A stretch of 64,000 nt of DNA from Chaetoderma sp. LZ-2023a (GCA_034401795.1 CM067366.1:81938891-82002890), one strand, 5' to 3'. Numbered from the stretch's first letter, positions 1 through 11,040 are shown. Made by a program: numbers and translations. Notes: generated by a model not told the origin, from the sequence alone.

Positions 1-330
1 CATCATTAATTAGGTCACTGTGGCCTTGACTTTTGACACCAAAATTGATAGGGTTGTTTGGACCCCGAAACACCACCTCATGCCACCCCAACCCACCCAC
101 CACCTTCCCCCCCCCATCCCCTCCCAACCCCATATCATTGGTAAATATCCCTTCAATATACCTCACGCTATTATCCAGAAACTCAACATAATGTCCTTAA
201 TTCTGTCATATTGGGTCACAGTGACCTTGACATTTGACCTTTTAACCCAAAAATCAATAGGGTTCTTCAGGATGGCGAGGGAACCAACTGAGGTTGTTGA
301 TAATGGTTGTAGTAGAACTTTAGTTTAGAA
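1..330. repeat. Degenerate array with ggtcactgtggccttgac motif
   Basis: Two diverged units of about 195 bases. Both carry 'ggtcac.gtg.ccttgac.tttgac' followed by 'caaaa.tgatagggtt' (about 13-60 and 215-265). I recognise this type of tract as common in bivalve and gastropod genomes. Not coding. Confidence 0.55.
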
Positions 331-435
331 ATTGAAATCCGTTCTCTAAAATGATTAAAACTCGTAGAAAACCTACCACAGAAATTGAACGCAAATTCCA
401 TACACATTCTTACCGCCGTACCACTATGTTTAATG
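310..435. repeat. Fragment of the 'cctaccac.gaaattgaa' dispersed repeat
   Basis: The stretch 'gaaattgaaatcc.ttctctaaaatg.ttaaaactc' also occurs at about 30880-30945, and 'ttaccgcc...' at about 400 resembles the part at 10865-10905 in another arrangement. Confidence 0.5.
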
Positions 436-440
436 TAAGC

Positions 441-2759
441 CTAAACAAGAGACCCACGGGGCCTGTGTCGCTCACCTGGAGCACCATAAATTTTTGTCAA
501 AATTGTTGGTGGGTGGTTTAGCAGTCTTTTAAATGAGTTTGTGGACATTTTTGCAAGTGCAATATGGCCGCCAAAGACACTACATTTTGATTGGCCCACG
601 GCGCCCATGTTTTTTTTATGGATCAACTTCCCTTGGACAAATTTCGGCCTGATGCGTTCAGCAGTTCTGGAGGAGTAATTTCCGTGAAAACCAGGTCATC
701 CAAGATGGTCGCCGAACCATTTGGTCAATCAAGTCTTCTTGAACAAAATTGGCTTACCTCTTGGCCTAGATGAAGATTTCCCAAGTGGTTTCGGAGAAGA
801 TTTTTAAAGACATTTCCCGAAATTGGCTGAAATCCAAAATGGCCACTGGGCAAATTGGCCGATCGGGTTCATTTGAACAAACTTGGATCCTTATGCCCTA
901 AGGATGCTTCCTGTTAAATATAATTGAAATCGGCCTGGTAGTTCTCAAGAAGACATTTTAAATTTCCCATTGCTTTAGCATGGGAGCTTTTGACGAGAAA
1001 ATTATGCAAGATGGCCACCAAACCGTTTATCCGACAGTTTCGAAAATTGCAAATTTGAGCTCAGAATACCCAAAAACATATAGAGAACCAATTTAGGCCT
1101 CAAAATCCATCAAATAAAAAATCGAATATGTCCGCCAAACACGCTACATTTTGATTGGCCCACGGCAGGGATGTTTTTTGACGGAGCAACTTCCCTTGAA
1201 GAAGCTTTAATGGCCCTTAGTCCCTAATCATATCTCCCAAATTTTGGCCTGATCCATTCAGCGGTTCTGGAGAAGTCATTTTCGGGAGAACTAGGTCATC
1301 CAAGATGGCTGCCGAACCATTCGGTCAATCAAGTTATCTTGAACAAACTCGGCTTACCTCTCTGTCTAGAGGAGGTTTCATAAGTTTTTAATCGATTCCC
1401 CAAGCCGTTTCGGAGAACAAGATTTTTAAAGACATTTCTAAAAATCGGCCGAAATCCACACTGGCCACCGGCCAAATTGGCCGATCGGCTTTGTTTGAAG
1501 AAAATGAAATCTCTATCCCATAAGGATGCTTCCTGCCAAATATAATTCAAATCGGGCCAGTAGTTCTCGAGAAGAAGACATTTCAAATTTCCCATTGCTT
1601 TAGTATGGGAGCATTTGGCGGGAAACTGATCCAAGATGGCTGCCAAACCATTTATTCGACAGTTTCGAATATTGCAAATTTGCGATCAGAATAGCCAAAA
1701 ACCTATATAAAACGAATTTCGAGCTAAAAAATCCATCAAATAAAAAAGATCCAATATGGCTGCCAAACACACTATATTTTGATTGGAATCAACTTCTCTT
1801 GAACATCCATTAATCGTCCTTAGTTGCTAATTATATATCACAAATTTCAGCCTGATCGCCTCAGCGGTTCTGGGGAAGAAGTCGTTTTTGTGAAAACTAG
1901 GTCATCCAAGATGGCCGCTGAACCATTTGGTCAATCACGTTACCTTGAACAAACTTGATTCAGTACTTACCCTAGATCATATTTCGTGAGTTTTGAATTG
2001 ATCCCTCAAATAGTTTGGGAGGAGAAGATTTTTAAAGACATTTCTAAAAATCGGCCGAAATCCATGATGGTCGCCGCCCAAATTGGCCAATCGGGTTCGT
2101 TTGAACAAACTTAAATCTCTATCCCGTAAGGATGCTTCATGCCAAATATATTTGAAATCGGCCCAGTAGTTATCGAGAAGATATTTTTAATTTCCCATTG
2201 CTTTGGTATGGGAGCTTTTTCCGAGAAAATGATCCAAGATGGCCGCTAAACCATTTATCAGACAGAATCGAAAATTGCAAATTTGATATCAGAATAGCCA
2301 AAAACCTATATAAAACCAATTTCGGCCTCAAAATCCATCAAATAAAAAAATCCAATATGGCCGCCAAACATGCTATATTTTGATTGGCCCATGGCAGCCA
2401 TGTTTTTTGACTGATCACCTTCTCTTGAACAAATTTTACTGGCCCTTAGTCCCTAATCATATCTGCCAAATTTCGGCCTGCTCCCTTCAGCGGTTCTGGA
2501 GAAGTTATTTTCGCTAAAACTAGGTCAACCAAGAGGGCCACCAAACTATTTGACCAATTAAGTTCGCTTGAACAAATTTGGTCGAGTTCTTGCCCTAGAT
2601 CATATTTCATGAGGTTTCCTTCAATCCCTCAAGCGGTTTCGGAGAAGATTTTTAGACATTTCTAAAAATCGGCCAAAATCCAAGATGGCCACCGGCCTAA
2701 TTGGCCGATCGGCTTCATTTGAACAAACTTGGATCCCTATGCCAAATATAATTGAAATT
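441..2759. repeat. Diverged tandem array, about 600-base units, interrupted by DIRS-1
   Basis: Landmarks such as 'atggccgccaaa.acactac' recur near 561, 1128, 1757 and 2354 (spacing about 567-630). Each unit also has 'aggtcatccaagatgg' and 'ccgaaccatt.ggtcaatcaag'. The left edge carries 'tgtcgctcacctgg'. The matching other edge, 'ccaggtgagct', is past DIRS-1 near 10083. Units differ by many substitutions, so the array is not recent. Confidence 0.8.
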
Positions 2760-2799
2760 AAGTAAATTTATCAAATTTCTTTTTCACGAGTGAGATGAC

Positions 2800-2961
2800 A
2801 TACTTACCTCCCTAACACTCTTGATATACTAGTATATCGGCTCTAAATTCAATAATATTCAGAATTATAAAAAGTTAGGTGCCCCTAATGGGCAGGTGGA
2901 AGTACACAGTCATGCACATGACAAACACCACCCTCTGCGCATGCGCACACCGGTACTTCCG
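2800..2961. repeat. DIRS-1 inverted terminal repeat (3' side)
   Basis: Inverted match to 9789-9951, from 'tacttacctccc' to 'ccggtacttccg'. It includes the palindrome ctgcgcatgcgcac and a second one, tatactagtata. The outermost 40 bases (2760-2799) are not shared between ends, as in other DIRS elements. Confidence 0.95.
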
Positions 2962-3046
2962 TTACTAAATATTGGCTGACCTAGAAGCAACTATTCAATA
3001 GCCAAAGGACCAGGCCTCCGTGGGGTGGCGAGGCCGGGATCCTGTT

Positions 3047-3146
3047 AGGGAGGTAAGTATGTTATCTCACTCGTGAAAAAGAAATTTGATAAATTTACTT
3101 ATTTCACATCATGAGAACATACTTACCTCCCTAACACTCTTGATAA
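3047..3146. repeat. DIRS-1 internal complementary region
   Basis: The first half is the inverted copy of the left extreme end (2760-2815); the second half is the inverted copy of the right extreme end (about 9935-9968). The two meet near 3099-3101. This fused-ends arrangement is the DIRS device for rebuilding the termini through a circular intermediate. Confidence 0.93.
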
Positions 3147-3729
3147 AAACCAGATTTTGAAAGTAAATTTTGGTGGGAGGGAGGCAAGGTCCTGAAAACC
3201 CGCACACCCTCGAAGAGGCTAAGCTCTTTGAATTCTCAAGAGATTTAAAACATCTGGAATTGTGACTGAAACCACAACCAGGAATAGAATTTTGCATCGG
3301 ATAATCGACCGATGAAGAGAGATTGATCAAAAGGCAAATGCGCTCCCCCCCCCTCTTTCTGAGGAAGGTATAGGAAAAAACGCTGCTCTAAATGACTAGC
3401 ACGTTCTCTAATACTTAATGAAAGTATTACTAGACATTGGAAAAAGAAGAATTGCTTCTATTTCAAAAAAACTCTCTGAAAAACCACAATTAAGAGACAT
3501 CAACCATCACCATATTAAAAAATAAAATGACACCATCACCAAGACAGAAAATCAAAAAATGGTCATAACCACTGACCTTTGATGTCTTGGACGCGGCACT
3601 CATCTCTTCCCCCACCGGAAGAGGAGAAGTGTACCAGCTAATAGTAGGAATACCCTACCAACAAATGTGATATTTGCAAATAGCAGAGGAGGCAAACTAT
3701 TTACAAACATAAACCTCTGCATAACTATT

Positions 3730-4800
3730 TTATTTCCTGAGGACTGAGACGGCGAGTGGGTTAGAAGTGTCACGAAGGTAATGGTCGGTAAAACTTGACT
3801 CACAGTGCCACTGGGCTACTGACATAATGTCTTCAATCGAAACACCATTAAATAATGCCGTGGAAGTTACCACACCACGGACACTATGAGCCTTGGCTCT
3901 ATCTACCTGGATTCCAGTGGCTGTCTTATGACAGAATTGGATACATTCCACTATCCATCTGGAAATAGTGTCTCTTGACGCCCTACCATGGGGTACAATA
4001 TATGACAACCATAGGGAACATGGGTCCGTCCGCCAAACCTGAGTTCTTTTCTTGTACTTATTCAAAGCACGGACTGGACACCATACTTTAGCACCAGGAT
4101 CATATCTGGTTAAGGCAGGTAAAATAATAGGTTTACCCGGATACTTTAAAGATTGATTCTTAGCCAAGAAATTCAATCTAGGTAGAAGCTTAAGGCCTTC
4201 ACCTGTAACTATATAACGGTCAGGCTCAGCAGACAAGGCATGAATTTCACTCCTGCGTCTGGCTGAAGCCGCCGCCACTAAAAATACAGTTTTAAGTGTC
4301 AATAATTTTACAGATATAGCACTAAGTGGTTCAAAAGGCTTACCACTCAAAACCTGCAGAACCAGAGAAAGACTCCATGACGGTGTCAGTGGAGGATTTC
4401 TAGGTCTGAGATTGCCCATACCTTTAATAAGAGTATTTAAAACACTTACTTCATCACTTCCCCTCTTTGCCAAGCAAGGGATAACAGTCATCAATGCTGA
4501 TTTGTATCCAGCAACAGAATTAGGTTGAAGACTATAGGTATCATACAGGTGACATAGAAAATCAGCTACTACCTGAATAGATGCTTCCATCGGATTGATA
4601 CATCTCTTTGAGCACCATTCTGCAAATCTGTTGATTTTATAATTATAAGCTCTGGAGGTTGACCCCCTCCTGGCTCTGGCCATGAAATTGGCTGCTTGCT
4701 CAGAAAATCCCTCCTTAATTGCGGATTGTTTGACAACATCCATGCAGTCAATCAAAACATTGACGGATTGTTGTGAAGGGTCTTGCCCTGGAAGATAATA
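3730..4800 (-). CDS. DIRS-1 tyrosine recombinase
   Basis: Recombinase part of a longer frame overlapping the RT frame. The N-terminal core-binding part begins near VLIDCMDVVKQ. Catalytic signatures are visible: an Arg in SARRRSEIHAL, the HxxR box in AHSVRG and the Tyr in SSFTDHYLRD. The enzyme joins a circular DNA copy to the target without making a duplication. The neighbouring reading frame upstream shadows RNase H and is not part of this domain. Confidence 0.92.
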   Translation of the reverse strand, partial: YYLPGQDPSQQSVNVLIDCMDVVKQSAIKEGFSEQAANFMARARRGSTSRAYNYKINRFAEWCSKRCINPMEASIQVVADFLCHLYDTYSLQPNSVAGYKSALMTVIPCLAKRGSDEVSVLNTLIKGMGNLRPRNPPLTPSWSLSLVLQVLSGKPFEPLSAISVKLLTLKTVFLVAAASARRRSEIHALSAEPDRYIVTGEGLKLLPRLNFLAKNQSLKYPGKPIILPALTRYDPGAKVWCPVRALNKYKKRTQVWRTDPCSLWLSYIVPHGRASRDTISRWIVECIQFCHKTATGIQVDRAKAHSVRGVVTSTALFNGVSIEDIMSVAQWHCESSFTDHYLRDTSNPLAVSVLRK

Positions 4801-6968
4801 TCGTCCATCAGCGGCAGAGGAACCGGATTGCAAACCAGAAGGTCCAGCAGATCCGTAAACCATGATCGGCTTGGCCAATTCGGGGCGATCAGAAGCACTT
4901 GGCATTCCTCTTGTCTGATCTTCTGAAGGACTCTTGGAATCAGGATTGTTGGAGGGTATGCGTATGCATACATTCTCTTCCAACTGATAGCTAGCGCATC
5001 TATTGCGATAGCGCTTGGATCTGGAATCGGAGAAACGTACGTCGTCATCTTCGCATTCTTCTTCATTGCGAACAAATCTATGTTGGGATTTCCCCAATGA
5101 TTGAACAGGTGATCCGCCACACATTGATTTAGTTGCCATTCCGTAGGCAGAATACTCATCCTTCGGCTCAATGAGTCTGCTAACAGCTTCAGCCTTCCCG
5201 GAATATGAACTGCTTTCAAGGTGATCATATGATCCATGCACCAGCAAAGCAGCTTCCATGTCATCATACAGAGACTGGGCGACTTCGTTCCGCCCTGGCG
5301 GTTTATGTAACTCACTACTGTAGAGTTGTCTGAACGTATCATCACAAATTTTCCCTTCACCTCCCCTAGGAAGTGTTCCAGGCCTAGAACTACAGCCCGC
5401 AGTTCTAGCATGTTGATATGTTCCTTTGACTGTTCCAGATTCCAAAGCCCTGATATAGTGGCTTCTTCCAGGCAAGCTCCCCAACCCTCCATCGATGCAT
5501 CCGTAAACATCGTTACTTGAGGGTGGGGAGGGGTCAGCATGACCCCCGCCAGGAGATTTCCTCTCTCCATCCACCAATGAAGGTGATGAATGAGAGGGTC
5601 CAACACTTGAATGCGCGAGTCCAGTGATCCTGAACTCTGCGTCCACTGGGTCATGAGAAACAACTGAATCGGCCGCCTGCGTAAGGCCGCCTGAGGAATG
5701 ACCGGTTCCATTGAAACCATCAGACCCAACATTCTCAGATAGACCCGTGCTAGAATATAACGACTGTTGCACACCAACTGAATACACGAGAGGAAACTTT
5801 CCACTCTCTCCTGGGACGGATAAACATATCCTATCTCCAGATCGAAGAACATACCCAGGTAAACAAACTTCTGGGATGGAGTCAGCTCTGATTTCGGAAA
5901 GTTGATCATCCAGCCTAAATCTGTGAGAGTTTCCAAGACTATCTCCAGATTTGCTGTCAAACTTTCTGGGTTGTGTGCTTTTAGCAACCAGTCGTCTATG
6001 TAAGTGTGAACAGGTATATTTCTCCTGCGGAGGTATGCCGTGATAGCAAGTACCACTCGAGTGAAGACCCTTGGAGCCGTCGAGATGCCGAATGGAAGAA
6101 CCTTGAATTCCCATTGGCGTCCATGAAAAGCAAATCTCAGGAACCGACGAAGCCTCCTTGCAATTGGAATGTGGAAGTAAGCATCCTTGAGATCTATAGA
6201 TGCTGTCCACATCCCCTTCTCTAACCCCAACAACACCGATCTCACTGTTTCCATTTTGAAAGTCGGAGTGTCTAAAAACTTGTTTAGAGGCTTGAGGTTG
6301 AGAATTGGTCTCCACCCCCCGGTGTTCTTTGCCACAAGAAACACGGTTGAATAGAAGCCCGAGCAATCCTGCGCCGGTTGAATTGCTTCTTTTAGAACGA
6401 GAGAATCTATCTCCTCTTCTATGCACAACCGCTTGTCTGGATCTCGTGGAACTTGAGTCCAGACCGGTACCAGAGACAAATGCAACGGCGGACCTCTTAT
6501 CCAATCTGGACTGTATCCCTGCGAAAGCCATTGCAAGACTAAGCGGTCCTGAATTAACCGCGCCCACTTCTGAATGTGACAAGTCAAACGACCTCCCACT
6601 GGTGCACCTAGGGTTGACGGGGTGCCCATAAACTTCAGAAGTGGGTGTGTCTCTGATACGAGTGGCAACACCCCAGTGGTACTTGTGATAACCGGAAAAA
6701 ATTTTCTTGCGTCAGGCCCGGTTATCACGCGCCGCTCCCCGCGCGCCGCGACCAGCGCCACGCGCACCACGGTGCGCGGGCTGCTGCCTGGCAGGCTGCG
6801 CTTGAGGCGGCGGCTGTCGCACAACAGCACGCTGCTGCTGGCGTAGCCGACGCGGTCTCTGAAACCGGCCGGCCTGCTGGCCTCTGACACTGCCAGCCCC
6901 GCCACGAGCGTACGGCTGTCGAGCAGCCGAGGGCTGAACACGCACGTGTTCCCTGCGCAGCACTTCAA
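4752..6968 (-). CDS. DIRS-1 reverse transcriptase, RNase H and MT-like domains
   Basis: A frame of 738 codons. RT motifs seen: WRPILNLKPLNKF, DLKDAYFHIPI, LPFGISTAPRVF and the catalytic HTYIDDWLL. RNase H follows with FTDASMEGWG, MLELRA and IRSDNSTVV. The C-terminal block (NIDLFAMKKN, AYAYPPTILI, LLIAPNWPSRSW) matches the methyltransferase-like domain that DIRS elements carry between RNase H and recombinase. This polyprotein copies element RNA into DNA. Confidence 0.93.
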   Translation of the reverse strand: MKCCAGNTCVFSPRLLDSRTLVAGLAVSEASRPAGFRDRVGYASSSVLLCDSRRLKRSLPGSSPRTVVRVALVAARGERRVITGPDARKFFPVITSTTGVLPLVSETHPLLKFMGTPSTLGAPVGGRLTCHIQKWARLIQDRLVLQWLSQGYSPDWIRGPPLHLSLVPVWTQVPRDPDKRLCIEEEIDSLVLKEAIQPAQDCSGFYSTVFLVAKNTGGWRPILNLKPLNKFLDTPTFKMETVRSVLLGLEKGMWTASIDLKDAYFHIPIARRLRRFLRFAFHGRQWEFKVLPFGISTAPRVFTRVVLAITAYLRRRNIPVHTYIDDWLLKAHNPESLTANLEIVLETLTDLGWMINFPKSELTPSQKFVYLGMFFDLEIGYVYPSQERVESFLSCIQLVCNSRYILARVYLRMLGLMVSMEPVIPQAALRRRPIQLFLMTQWTQSSGSLDSRIQVLDPLIHHLHWWMERGNLLAGVMLTPPHPQVTMFTDASMEGWGACLEEATISGLWNLEQSKEHINMLELRAVVLGLEHFLGEVKGKFVMIRSDNSTVVSYINRQGGTKSPSLCMMTWKLLCWCMDHMITLKAVHIPGRLKLLADSLSRRMSILPTEWQLNQCVADHLFNHWGNPNIDLFAMKKNAKMTTYVSPIPDPSAIAIDALAISWKRMYAYAYPPTILIPRVLQKIRQEECQVLLIAPNWPSRSWFTDLLDLLVCNPVPLPLMDDIIFQGKTLHNNPSMF

Positions 6969-8814
6969 ACTGTGCCCGCAGCGCCCTCTGGTTGTTCACC
7001 AAAGTCACTGTCTCCTGCAGGTGCCGACAACCTTCACCTCCAAAGAGTCCAGGGCCCGCCATCGGCGCTTGCATCAAGCGCGACTTGAGCTCCTGAGACG
7101 GGCACAAATTGTCCAGTGCAAAAGTGCGCCTCGTCCTCAGCGACTTCGTGACCGACCTAGTCAGACAGTCCAACGCCAGGTTGATGCCATCCTGGATGGC
7201 TCGTTGGACTGTCACGGGACTAGGATGTTGCTGCACCGACGCTGCCACCACCCCCGACAGCAGCTGAGAGACATGCGACAGCGCACTGATCGCTGCTCGC
7301 GAGCTCTCCTCGGTGTCGCGCAAGGCGGCATTCGCCGAGCGCATAGCGCCCGAGCACAAGGCTCCCGTGTCAGCCCGGGAACCCGGCCGCGTATCTTCGC
7401 CCAGAGCGGCGCGGTCATCCGCGCTCGGTCTGGGCGCCAGGCCATACCGAGCATACTGACTGGCAGTAACCCGACATCGCCTAGCTACCTCGCGGGGGGC
7501 CTTCGCGAGGCGACCTTTCGGTCTGATCGACTCCTCTGCCGCCGTGAACATATCTAAGATATGTTCAGCATACGGCAGAGACAGAGCCGTGCTGGCCAAC
7601 GGCTTCGCCTGTAACCACGCCCGCGGGTTACCGGCGACCGTCTCGTCCACGGTGAGCTCTGGTCTTACAGCGAGGAGCCACGCACACGCCTCTGACCAGT
7701 CTTCATCCGTGGCTACTTGCGAACTGCCGACGAGCAACGGGCCCTCGTCATCCTCAATGGCATTCGCAGGTATGGCCGAGGAGGAGGCTATAGACGAACC
7801 TGGCTGCCCAGGGAACGTATACGGGCCCGCGAGGGCCGGCATAACATTCTCCATAGGCAAACCAAGCTCCAAGGCCGCGCTTGTGCGAGGGGGGTTACAC
7901 ACACCAGCGCGGCCCGGAACGTCCGTGTGAGATTCCACGTCCAACCGTGGAATCTTATACGGCCGGCCGTCTGCTCCAAAGCGGGCCACAGGCTGAACCA
8001 TGAAACCTGCTCCCGAGGGAACAGTGCCATAGGTGCGAGCGTTCACGCTCCCCACCAGAGGAGTGTAGGCGCTCACATCCATGTCTTCATGATCCACCTG
8101 TGGACCGAGCAGGTAGTCCTCATCATCTTCCTGGTCAGGAAAGTTAGGCTCTGGATTAGTAAGGAAAACTAACCCAGACTGACCAGGAGACTGCTCAAAG
8201 GCAGATGACGAGCTTACTCCGCGAGTGATCGTGGTCAGGCCCGTTGGTCGGGTCCCGCCTGATGCTTCTCGCGCCGCTGGCACCCCAGGCGATGCGAACA
8301 TCAAGCCTGGGTCCAAGACGGCCGCCCCTGGATCACTAAACGCATTGTCCGAGCTAATAGGCCATGATCCAGGGACGGGGGCTACCTGCACCGAGGTCGA
8401 TGCGCAGGAAGTTGAAACACCTGTGCCAGGCAACATGCCGCGAAGCATGTCAGGCATCAGGTCTTTCAAAGTCCTGCGCATCTCACTCACCAACTCACTC
8501 TTGAAGGCCTCGAGACCACTCTTCTCCGAGGCCTTCTTCTTACCGTCCTTCTTTGGTTTCTTCCCCTCCTCTGCCATCATCCTCGCCTGTAAAGAGAAGA
8601 ATTCAGAGGTTAGATTCCCCCCCCCCCACTTTTCACAAATAACACATTTGTTGGACAGCCTACAAGCTGAACACAGATGGCAAGGGTGGGGGAAGAATCT
8701 AGCCTTCATAGACTTGAGGCAGGACGGACACTTCTGAAAAGACGGATACGAAGACAATGAGTATGACAGTCTCAAAGCCTTGATAATGGATCTTTTAAGA
8801 AGAAACCAAAACAA
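6712..8814 (-). CDS. DIRS-1 Gag-like protein
   Basis: A frame of 700 codons at the 5' end of the element. The N-terminal part has a Cys/His cluster (CPSCL, HPCHLCSAC, CVIC) that probably binds zinc. The middle is acidic and Pro/Ser-rich. The C-terminal part is Arg/Gly/Gln-rich, as in nucleic-acid-binding Gag tails. Base composition is very GC-rich. Position and overlap with the RT frame fit a DIRS ORF1; the true start codon is uncertain. Confidence 0.8.
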   Translation of the reverse strand: MFWFLLKRSIIKALRLSYSLSSYPSFQKCPSCLKSMKARFFPHPCHLCSACRLSNKCVICEKWGGGNLTSEFFSLQARMMAEEGKKPKKDGKKKASEKSGLEAFKSELVSEMRRTLKDLMPDMLRGMLPGTGVSTSCASTSVQVAPVPGSWPISSDNAFSDPGAAVLDPGLMFASPGVPAAREASGGTRPTGLTTITRGVSSSSAFEQSPGQSGLVFLTNPEPNFPDQEDDEDYLLGPQVDHEDMDVSAYTPLVGSVNARTYGTVPSGAGFMVQPVARFGADGRPYKIPRLDVESHTDVPGRAGVCNPPRTSAALELGLPMENVMPALAGPYTFPGQPGSSIASSSAIPANAIEDDEGPLLVGSSQVATDEDWSEACAWLLAVRPELTVDETVAGNPRAWLQAKPLASTALSLPYAEHILDMFTAAEESIRPKGRLAKAPREVARRCRVTASQYARYGLAPRPSADDRAALGEDTRPGSRADTGALCSGAMRSANAALRDTEESSRAAISALSHVSQLLSGVVAASVQQHPSPVTVQRAIQDGINLALDCLTRSVTKSLRTRRTFALDNLCPSQELKSRLMQAPMAGPGLFGGEGCRHLQETVTLVNNQRALRAQFEVLRREHVRVQPSAARQPYARGGAGSVRGQQAGRFQRPRRLRQQQRAVVRQPPPQAQPARQQPAHRGARGAGRGARGAARDNRA

Positions 8815-9788
8815 CCACGAGAGAAGACATCCACTATTACGACCACCCTGACGGGACAGGCGACTTCTCTAGTTAATAACTCCAAATACAACCAGAACCC
8901 CACTCTTTTTAGATTAAGAGAGAGAGAGAAAGAACATGACTATCTAGATATCTCTCTACACTTCTTAATAAACAGGGGATGAACACATCACCGACTTCTC
9001 CAAACTAAGATTATGACATCAAGGAAAGAGAAACTCTGGTTGATTATGACATCAAACCTCACTATGCAAAAGCTCATACCAGGAGAGGGGACGTCAGATT
9101 TATGTAAGAAATATCTAGATCTCCAGACATTCTCAGCTCTCGACTAATATAATATTAAATTATATATACTCGAGAACCCATGCACACGCAAGAGAGAAAA
9201 TAGTGCAATAGCAAACGGCAGCAGAAAATGTAATTATTTTCAAATAATCATGCGCCATAATTAATAACTCCCTTAGCCTGGGCACAGGCAACCATCCTCT
9301 TGTGCAGGAAACACGTCCATCCATCCGCCGAGACTCCTCTTCCAGAAGAACTGATGAGGGGGGATGGGATAAAAGGAAGGAGATATTTTATTTATTAATA
9401 TATTATATCTCCAACCCTTAGACATATCTCGATGATAAGTCATCCTGGGACGTGAACACCTTCCAGAGAAGACCAGGCAACCTTGTATAGACACAAGACC
9501 GACCTGTAAGCATAAAACACAAGAGTTTATTAGCCCTAGGCGCTGGGAAAAAATTTACAAGGATTCCCAGCGCCTGAAAACGCGGTACCGCCGAAAACCG
9601 GTAACACACGAAAGTTACAAGTCTCAAATAAAAGCCAGGAACAATGTCACCTTGGATGATGACGAGGAGGGCTCCTCTGACATTTTCGCATCAGCCATGA
9701 TAGATTTGGATGTATTGTTCTCTTATGAATTCAGAAAAGCGCCTGTAAGGAATTTCCACCAGTTGCTTCCAGCCAATATATTAGAAAA

Positions 9789-9951
9789 CGGAAGTACCGG
9801 TGTGCGCATGCGCAGAGGGTGGTGTTTGTCATGTGCATGACTGTGTACTTCCACCTGCCCATTAGGGGCACATAACTTTTTATAATTCTGAATATTATTG
9901 AATTTAGAGCCGATATACTAGTATATCAAGAGTGTTAGGGAGGTAAGTATG
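9789..9951. repeat. DIRS-1 inverted terminal repeat (5' side)
   Basis: Partner of 2800-2961. It carries the NRF1-like palindrome tgcgcatgcgca close to its inner edge, a plausible promoter element for the minus-strand transcript. The outer part reads gggaggtaagtatg, a motif found in all four DIRS elements here. Confidence 0.95.
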
Positions 9952-9968
9952 TTCTCATGATGTGAAAT

Positions 9969-10094
9969 GGCCCCGCTGTTCTTGAGAAGAAGTCGTCTAA
10001 AGGAAAAGTTGACGGACGGACAATGAACGATGGACACACGACGGACAGTCGCCACGACATAAGCTCACTTGGCCTTTCAGGCCAGGTGAGCTAA
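9969..10094. repeat. Right-hand remainder of the 600-base-unit array
   Basis: Continues the unit broken at 2759: sibling units read 'gaaatcgg(g)ccagtagttctcgagaag', and here 'ggccccgctgttcttgagaag' follows the DIRS end. It closes with 'gacggacggacaatgaacg' and the palindrome 'ggcctttcaggccaggtgag'. Confidence 0.75.
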
Positions 10095-11040
10095 AAATAT
10101 CATCGTGTAAGTGAAATTATTAATGGGGCCACCTAAATATTGAGTATCTTCAATAAAGATCGTTTATTACATCAAAATCAATGCTACTTTTGACATAAAA
10201 TGTCGCCTAGAAAATATGGAAATCATGTGTCATTAGGAATGCGTAAGATCACCAGTTGTGTTTACTAGATTTCTTCTAATATCTGCCGTTCTCTATTTTC
10301 ATTGACTTGTACAGGACAATTTATCCAATCAGAACAGAGAAATAATAATTCCCTTCAGAAAAAGTTAATAATGGAACTGTTTTCTCTCGCATTGCGCATT
10401 AATTTTGTAATGCTGATCAACATTAAAGGATCCAAAACGGAATCAAGAATTAAAATGAGATAAAGCACTTCTTATGTTCACTTGGCGAGCCACTTGCTCT
10501 TTTGCGATTGGAGGCACCGTGTTCTCGCGAGATCTTATATGCTAACAGGAGTTGATTATAAAATGGGTACGGATCAGACCTAAAGTACAGTACTTAGTTC
10601 CTATCGCGCAATAATAATATATAGTATTCAGAGTTCCGAGTCCAGAATATTTTATCCAAGTACTCGCTCTAATTAAAAACAATCTTTTGCATTTGGAGGC
10701 GAATCATGTGATTTATATCTTTTCTGAACGCCATTTTATGTCAAATTCAGGATTAATTTTGATGTAATAAATGATCTTTATCAATGGATATACAATATTT
10801 AGGCTCCAATTTAATAATTTCACTTCTGCAATGATATTTTGAGGTATACATTAAACATAGTCGTAAGGCGGCGAGAATCTGTACCATGCGAAAATGAGTT
10901 CAATTTTCGTGCTATAATATTTTTGGGTTTTTTGGAAACTTGACCAAAAAATGTGCTCAAAGAATGTACTCGATTATAGGATGAACACTCTTCCTAGAAC
11001 ATGTAAAATGACAAAAAAACTGAGTCCTTTCCTCGAATCA
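10092..11040. repeat. Long foldback repeat with arms of about 120 bases
   Basis: 10092-10215 ('aagtgaaattattaa...cctaaatattg') is repeated inverted at about 10720-10850. The right side continues with 'cattaaacatagtcgtaagg' and 'tgtactcgattatagg', also seen near 31085-31200. Related arms occur at 30940-31110, 42600-42790 and 56080-56180. A non-autonomous DNA element is likely; I see no coding capacity. Confidence 0.7.

Larger units (their letters stand above)
2760..9968 (-). mobile_element. DIRS-type tyrosine-recombinase retrotransposon (DIRS-1), looks close to whole
   Basis: About 7.2 kb, coding strand minus. Order from the 5' end: inverted terminal repeat, Gag-like ORF, overlapping RT/RNase H/MT-like ORF, overlapping tyrosine recombinase ORF, internal complementary region, second inverted repeat. 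That is the textbook DIRS plan. The two inverted repeats differ by about one base over some 160, so insertion was recent. I see no obvious break in the three main ORFs. The insertion splits a 600-base array unit with no target duplication, as expected for recombinase-mediated integration. The coding part is GC-rich compared with its surroundings, most strongly in the Gag-like region. Confidence 0.96.

Noticed and set aside
6946-8737. Several plus-strand frames of 128-203 codons across the DIRS-1 Gag-like region, and similar ones over DIRS-2
   Set aside because: They are shadows on the opposite strand of GC-rich coding sequence, with Arg/Ser/Pro-rich composition and no motif.
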